This document shows positions 58,779 to 64,000 of a stretch of DNA of 64,000 nt, piece after piece. The DNA comes from Astrocystis sublimbata (lineage: Eukaryota > Ascomycota > Sordariomycetes > Xylariales > Xylariaceae), in the NCBI GenBank assembly GCA_022453515.1, contig JAJNNY010000005.1, forward strand, positions 806,001 to 870,000, written 5' to 3'. Both the position numbers and the translations under genes were made by a program. Within the stretch, counting starts at the first letter, position 1; every line of letters begins with the position of its first letter. Below the pieces are notes generated by a model. The model saw only the letters and a program-made list of their open reading frames with translations. It was not told the origin of the DNA and did not search any database.

Positions 58779-60794
58779 TTAGACAGCACCAGATGCCAGC
58801 ATCTTCTTTCGCAGATAGTTCTTGTACTCGCCTATTGTGCCGTCCCAAGCCTTGATTGTCTTGTTTTCGCAGACGAGAATTTGCTTGGCAATTCTGTCGA
58901 GCAATCTGTGAGGTAGTTAGTACGATGCGCTTTTGAGTGTTCAAGAGGCGAGCAGGCTTACCTGAAATCGTGGGACACGACGATGACACCACCAGTGAAA
59001 TTTTCGATGGCGTCAGCCAAAGCGTCAATGGTGGGAATATCTAAACCGTTGGTAGGCTCATCGAGGAGCAGCATGTTGGGGGACTCAAGCGCGAGGATGG
59101 CAAACACAATACGACTCTTCTGACCCTCGGAGAGAGTTCCCATGATAGCTGTCTGAACGGAACCCGAAACACCGTAACGTCCGAGTGATTGTCTCCAGAA
59201 CTGGTAGTCCTGCGACTTCTCGTGAAACTTGTCGCGCACGAAGTCTAGGGCACTCTTGGTCAGGTCGAGCTGCTCGGCGCTATGCTGCGAGTACATTCCG
59301 AGTTTTAGATGCGTGTGTTTCTTGACGGCGCCGTCCGTAGCCGAAAGCTTTCCTGTCATGAGGCGGAGAAGCGTACTCTTGCCGACACCGTTGGGTCCGA
59401 CAAGGGCCGTTCGGGAGTCCATGTCGAAACCAAGGTCGATGTTTCGGTAGAGGTCGTCCTTCGCGTCGCCAGAGTAAGAAAAAGTAACGTTGTCAAAAGC
59501 CAGCACCGGGGGAGGTAGCTTGTCTACGTCGGTGAATCGGAAGGTGAAGGCACGGTCCTCCTTGACCTCCTCGATGAGACCGTCCGCAATCATCTTGTCG
59601 AGGATCTTCTGGCGAGACTTGGCTTGGCGCACCAAATTGGCATAGGTACCAGCGCTGGCGATGAATTCCTTGATGTGCTTAATCTCATCTTGCTGCTTCT
59701 TGTAGGCCGTCATCTGGTTGACCTCCTGCTCCTGGCGGGTCTTGACATACGAGTCAAAGTTACCACCGTAGTACATGAGTTGCTGCTTGCGCATGTCGAT
59801 CATGGTGGTACACACGCCGTTGATGAAATCTTGCGAGTGGGAGATGAGGACCAGGGTCCGCTCCCACTTCTTCAGGTACTCTTCCAACCACACACAGGCT
59901 TCCAGATCCAAATGGGCGGTAGGGTCGTCGAGCAGCAGCAGGGTGGGCTTGACGAACAGGGCCTTGGCCAGGGCCACACGCATACGCCAGCCACCGGACA
60001 TGTCCTTAGTCTTCTTGTGGATGGTGGTCTTGTTGAAGCCGAGACCGGTTAGAATGAGTGATGCCCGGGTGGCAAAGGTGGAGGGATCCATCTTGTCCAT
60101 GTGCTGCATCACGGCAGTCAGCAGGCGCGTCGAGCTCACGATAAGGGGTGGGTGGTCATCAGATACGTACCTCGTAGACGTCCATGAGGGTCGGGTCGTC
60201 GGGCCCGTTCTCTTCCAGGATGGTCTCGGCCAGCTTGTCGAGACGGTCCATCTCCTTCTCGGCCTCCTTGAGAACCCATTCAAGAGCGCCAAGGTCGGAG
60301 GGCGGGGCACCCTGGTTCAACAGGTATATGTCGACGTGTTCGGGGATGGGGTATTCACGGCCGGCGATGGCCTTGAGAAGCGTACTCTTTCCGCAGCCGT
60401 TCTCTCCCAGCAGACCATAGCGACGGCCGTAGGTCAGCTCCAGGTCGGTCTCCTGAAGCAGGACTCGGCCGTGGAAGGTCAGCGAGGCGCTGATGATCTT
60501 GACGTCGCGGCTGCTGGGGACGGAGGCCAGCACACCAGTGGTGATGCGGTCGGACAGACCGTCATCATCTTTCTGGTCGGCAAGGCGCTTAACCTTCTCG
60601 GCGTCCTGCTCGCTGGTGGCGGAGACATCGTTGGGATCGGGGGGGTTGTCGTCGCCGGCGGCAGAGCCGGTGGCACTCGCGTTCTTGGAGGCGGCCTTGG
60701 AGCCAGCCTTGGACCGCGAGACGAGGGTCTTCTTCTCGCCCTTGCCATCGGCGGCCTTCTTGGCGAGTCTCTTCTCCTTGGACGCAGAAACCAT
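58779..60794 (-). CDS. ARB1: ABCF-type ATPase, ARB1/ABCF2-like ribosome biogenesis factor
   Basis: Exons are 60171-60794, 58962-60103 and 58779-58905, predicting 630 residues; introns of 67 and 56 bp have GTACGT/GATGCAG and GTAAGC/CTCACAG borders. ABCF proteins have two ATPase domains and no membrane region; yeast Arb1 helps assemble 40S and 60S subunits and shuttles to the nucleolus. The N terminus is Lys-rich ([20 protein letters not shown]). NBD1 has [15 protein letters not shown] (about 128), [16 protein letters not shown] and [20 protein letters not shown], where the catalytic Glu of the Walker B is Asp. NBD2 has [29 protein letters not shown] and [17 protein letters not shown], then [20 protein letters not shown] across the last intron, ending in [11 protein letters not shown]. 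The DD in place of DE in NBD1 could be normal for filamentous fungi. The long ORF on the opposite strand is a shadow. Confidence 0.95.
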
Positions 60795-63467
60795 CTTGGT
60801 GGTGTGGACGGCGGGCTATCACCGTCAGGGGGCAGGTGGTACTTTCGATGTATCCGAGGACGCGATGATGACGACGATGACGATGAACAAAAAAAATCGT
60901 CAGAAACCGAAGAGCGAAAGCGCGGGGTTCCGGCCGAGCTGATGCGAACGATCACAAGTGAATGTGACGAGTGGCGGTGTTGCTCAAGCTTGAGGAGGCA
61001 ATACTCTTGTGGGTTGTGGTGAGCAGAAGATGTAGGTTCTGTCTCGAGCCTTCACCAACAAGACTAAGGTTGGCTGGTGGATGAATGATGGAGAATGGGG
61101 CGAAAGAGGAATAAAAAAATGACGGACCTAAGGTTTGGTAGAGTTTGGGTGTCGGAGGAGGGGCATAGTGACAGTGGGTGGGGTGGGTGCAGTGCCCCGC
61201 CGCGCTCGTCCACGGGCACCGCTACAGTACCCTCCAAAGGTACCTACAGCCCTGAGGTGGGTGGGCTTATTTCGCGTCGCAAGCGGTTGGCCACCTGGAC
61301 AGACACCCAAGTGCCAGGTGAAGGTACGAGTACGGAGTACATCCAGGCCCGGTGGGGCTGAAATTTTTGACTTTTCCCTCGACATAAAATTTCTATCATG
61401 TACCAGAGTACCAGGGAGTATGAGACCCGATAAGCGATAAGCCGGATGCAACGCATGACATCACTGACATGAATGAATACACCAGGCATCGAAACTTGCC
61501 TGTTTCGTTAAACATCTGGATTGCGAACTCACGACCAAGCACTAGTATTTACCTCAGTAGGACTTGGTCGACCTACCGCCCGCTTCTTGGCTTTCTTCGC
61601 CCATCAAATAATTGAGAATTGGGACAGGGCCTGTCTGGGTAATTGCGAGCAAGTCGTAACCTATCTTGATGGCCGGGATATATTATTGCTAGATCAGGTT
61701 GGACTTTTGTAGCCATATATCACAAGATATTCTTCACCATACCTTGCTGGATGCAGCCCAGCATCCTCGAAGGAATTGATTGGCTAAACACGCTCAATAT
61801 GTTCCTGGATTACCTATTGATACTCGTTATCTTTCTGATGTCAATATCGGGAGGGTTGGGATCATCAGTGTTTCGGAAGAGCTGAATCTCCTATTCAGGA
61901 TGTCGCCAACCCATTCGTAGATTCCCCTCTCACGAAACATTCTCGTTGCTATCGTTGTGTAGTTATTTGGGCTTTCTTTCTCCCCCATATTACTGCTCAC
62001 TTGTCGCGCCTGCGCTTGGAAGATCACCCGGACCCTGGGACGCCTTTGGGCGTGCGGCCTTTAGAGCCTTCTTGTTGTCTCAGCCCGGAATGTTGAGAGA
62101 GTCTGTAACGGAGAGCTGCGATATTGACTGCACGTATTGTTGGTGGTCAGCAGAAATGTCCGAGTGCTGCAATCCCTACTTAGAATACAATCAACACTCT
62201 TTGATGACCCTTCTTTGCCCACGGATAGCCTCTCCTCGTACATAATACGCACTTTCAACCACCTAGGACAGGTATTAACTCAATTGTCAGAAAGCATATG
62301 TTTCTACACCCTCGCAGATCTCCTTGCCTTGAACCATGTTAGATTCACACATACTATTCCAGTCATGAACACCATCTCGTATTCCTCACCATGTCACCAG
62401 AGTTGTCAACTATACCTAACCAAGTACGTACGTCTTCGTCTTAATCTCTTGTAAGTAAGTAGCTTAGAGATGTAGGCAGCCGGTAGGTAAGTAAGTACGT
62501 AAGTACGTAGGGGGTTGAGTAGGAGATCGCAGTTCAGTAGGCAGCTCGAAGTTGTTCAATAAACCCACAGTCCGAATCATTCGCTTTCTAGATCTCATTT
62601 CAGCGTTTGGTTCTCGATGGTTTTTCTGCAGCCTTGATGGGTTGCTGTTGGTTTCCCCTCTTCTTCTGTTGACTGGCAGCACCTGGTGCAATCTTGACTT
62701 CTCTCTGTTCTGCGGTTGTCTCATGCTTCTTCTACTTTGATGGATGGGCTGCTGTGCAGTTTGTTCTTCGACCTGTCACTTGGCCATGCTTCTCGTCTGG
62801 CAACCCATAGTGTCCCAGACAGGGTAAGTAAGCATGTAGGCAAGAATGAGAGGATATAGTAACTGCTTTCCCGAAAGGTGGTGCCGCCATCATTTTCAAG
62901 TGCCTAGGTAACCCATAATGCATTCGCTAAAGTCGAGATTGCAGTTCTCGTGCAACATATATAGCACCCATTCTTTGCCGACCTCGATTAAGTGTTTAAT
63001 AGTATTTAGCATCTTAGTAATAATAGAGAAACGAGTGTCAATATTTACCATTGATTCTCCTTCAGCTTGATACAATTATAGAGCGCCCAGTTGATGTGCA
63101 ACCTACCTAGATAGGAAAAGGTATGTGGTTCCTTCCGTCAGCAACTTGTAAGTTCCTAAAGTTGCAAGAGCAACTGCCTCGTTCAACATGCCAACAACAG
63201 CAACTGCCTACCTAGGTAAACACCCATCTCATTGCCACCTAGGTAAGTACCTACCTACCTAGGGTACTCTCCCATTTCCAGCTCTAACACGCAAGACTTC
63301 TCCCACCACCACCACCACCACCATTTTCATCATTATCATTGTCATCATCATTATCATTGTCATCATCATTATCATTGTCATCATCATCATCATTGTCATC
63401 ATCATCATTATTATTATTGCCATTATTATTATTATTGCCATTGTTATTATTATTGCCATTATTATCT

Positions 63468-63516
<49 letters not shown>

Positions 63517-63544
63517 CACAGTCACAGTCACAGTCACAGCCACC
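60795..63544. other. Spacer, ARB1 promoter, microsatellite
   Basis: No gene is supported; the small ORFs are random-looking. It contains the ARB1 promoter, tandem TAGGTAAGTAAGTACGTA units near 62485-62510, several CCTACCTAGG motifs (63210-63265) and the compound microsatellite at 63305-63516. Confidence 0.45.
63305..63516 (+). repeat. Compound microsatellite (CAC, ATCATTATCATTGTC, ATT, CAACAG units)
   Basis: The run starts with CAC repeats, then has several copies of a 15-bp unit ATCATTATCATTGTC, then ATT-rich copies and finally about eight CAACAG units. In one frame the last part reads poly-Gln. It directly precedes a strong ATG context at 63545. It is likely length-variable. Confidence 0.9.
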
Positions 63545-64000
63545 ATGGCCAACGTCAATCAAGCCGACATCGAAGAGAACAACAAGACGGGAAAACTCTG
63601 GTTTAGTCTGGGAGATTTGGCCACCTTCCTGACTGCCTAGGTATGGAAGCGGTGGAAAGGGCCGTCGCACGTGTCCTAGGATGGACTGGCCAGGTAATGG
63701 TCTGCTGGGAGATGAAGAAGGAAGGCCAGCCGCACCACAACAGCCGGTGCCATGTTGTCTGCCCCGACAACGACTTGAAGCGGGTGCTCTTCGTGAGCCT
63801 AAGCAAATGGCACATCAACAACATCAGAAGGCCACCAAGGTCAAGCACTCCAGACATCCCAACGTAAGTAGATCCAGTCATTCAACTTGAATATAACGAC
63901 ATTGAGTTGAGTTAACATCGACCAGACCCATTTTGAGCATGTGACACGTGTTGAAGCCCTTGCTGCCAACACCCACTGTCACTACCAACGCCGACGCTGA
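63545..64000 (+). CDS. Possible 5' end of an uncharacterised gene at the window edge (uncertain)
   Basis: An ATG in a strong context (CACCATGGCC, 63545) opens 31 codons, MANVNQADIEENNKTGKLWF onward, ending at a TAG near 63638. A second ATG at 63681 opens MDWPGNGLLGDEEGRPAAPQ; a GTAAGT donor at about 63864 and a CGACCAG acceptor near 63925 would join it in frame to THFEHVTRVEALAANTH, ending in QRRR and a stop at 63998-64000. The first could be an upstream ORF of the second. No family was recognised and the exon model is unproven. The gene may continue beyond the window in another form. Confidence 0.2.

Noticed and set aside
59775..61022. 415-codon ORF on the plus strand
   Set aside because: It lies antisense to the well-supported ARB1-like gene and has no family resemblance; it is a shadow of a GC-biased coding region.
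1..64000. CRISPR array, bacterial operons, integrated virus or intact transposon
   Set aside because: No spaced direct repeats, Shine-Dalgarno-led gene strings, reverse transcriptase, capsid or transposase motifs were seen; the gene structure is fungal.

Overview
The window reads as nuclear DNA of a filamentous ascomycete (Pezizomycotina, most likely a Sordariomycete). The evidence is short introns of about 44-150 bp with GTANGT-like donors and CTAAC/CTGAC branch sites close to the acceptor, long gene-poor spacers, monocistronic genes on both strands, and families typical of these fungi: a Clr5-domain protein, a class I hydrophobin, an AA9 LPMO with a chitin-binding module, a PhiA-like wall protein, a DUF8021 protein and INO80. 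No mitochondrial, viral or bacterial block was seen. Exon structures were worked out by hand from splice signals, reading phase and family resemblance; no alignment was run.

Left part (1-25 kb). A decayed PDR-type ABC transporter (about 194-3555) carries several in-frame UAG stops, at least one frameshift, and no second membrane domain. It is followed by a Clr5-domain protein (5115-6835), a divergent secreted sulfotransferase-like protein (8638-9171, minus), a Baeyer-Villiger-type flavin monooxygenase with five exons (10364-12518, minus), a protein kinase (16552-18807), a membrane-anchored FAD monooxygenase (20070-21641) and a secreted DUF8021 protein (21931-22853, minus). Two flavin oxygenases, a DUF8021 protein and a dead transporter look like accessory-metabolism content, but no backbone synthase is present, so no biosynthetic cluster is claimed.

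Middle part (25-46.5 kb) is a surface and secretome stretch. It holds two single-pass membrane proteins (24936-25884 and 27353-28314), the AA9-CBM18 LPMO (28951-29985), a class 3 lipase (30595-32450, minus), a divergently transcribed pair of secreted paralogues of unknown function (33402-34295 minus, 34929-35846 plus), a membrane-anchored thioredoxin (36034-36626, minus), a class I hydrophobin (37674-38205, minus), a Ser/Thr-rich mucin-like protein with a His-rich tail (41519-43347) and a PhiA-like cell-wall protein (45881-46537).

Right part (50-61 kb) is core housekeeping: the INO80 chromatin-remodelling ATPase (50269-56787) and the ARB1/ABCF2-type ribosome-biogenesis ATPase (58779-60794, minus). 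The last 0.7 kb has a compound microsatellite and short ORFs near the window edge that may be the start of another gene.

Spacers repeatedly contain short CCTACCTAGGTAGG-type motifs, including one 13-bp inverted repeat at 26316-26352. The most unusual candidates are the divergent secreted paralogue pair, one member of which has an insert bounded by dibasic sites, the mucin-like protein with the His-rich tail, and the secreted sulfotransferase-like protein that lacks a P-loop.
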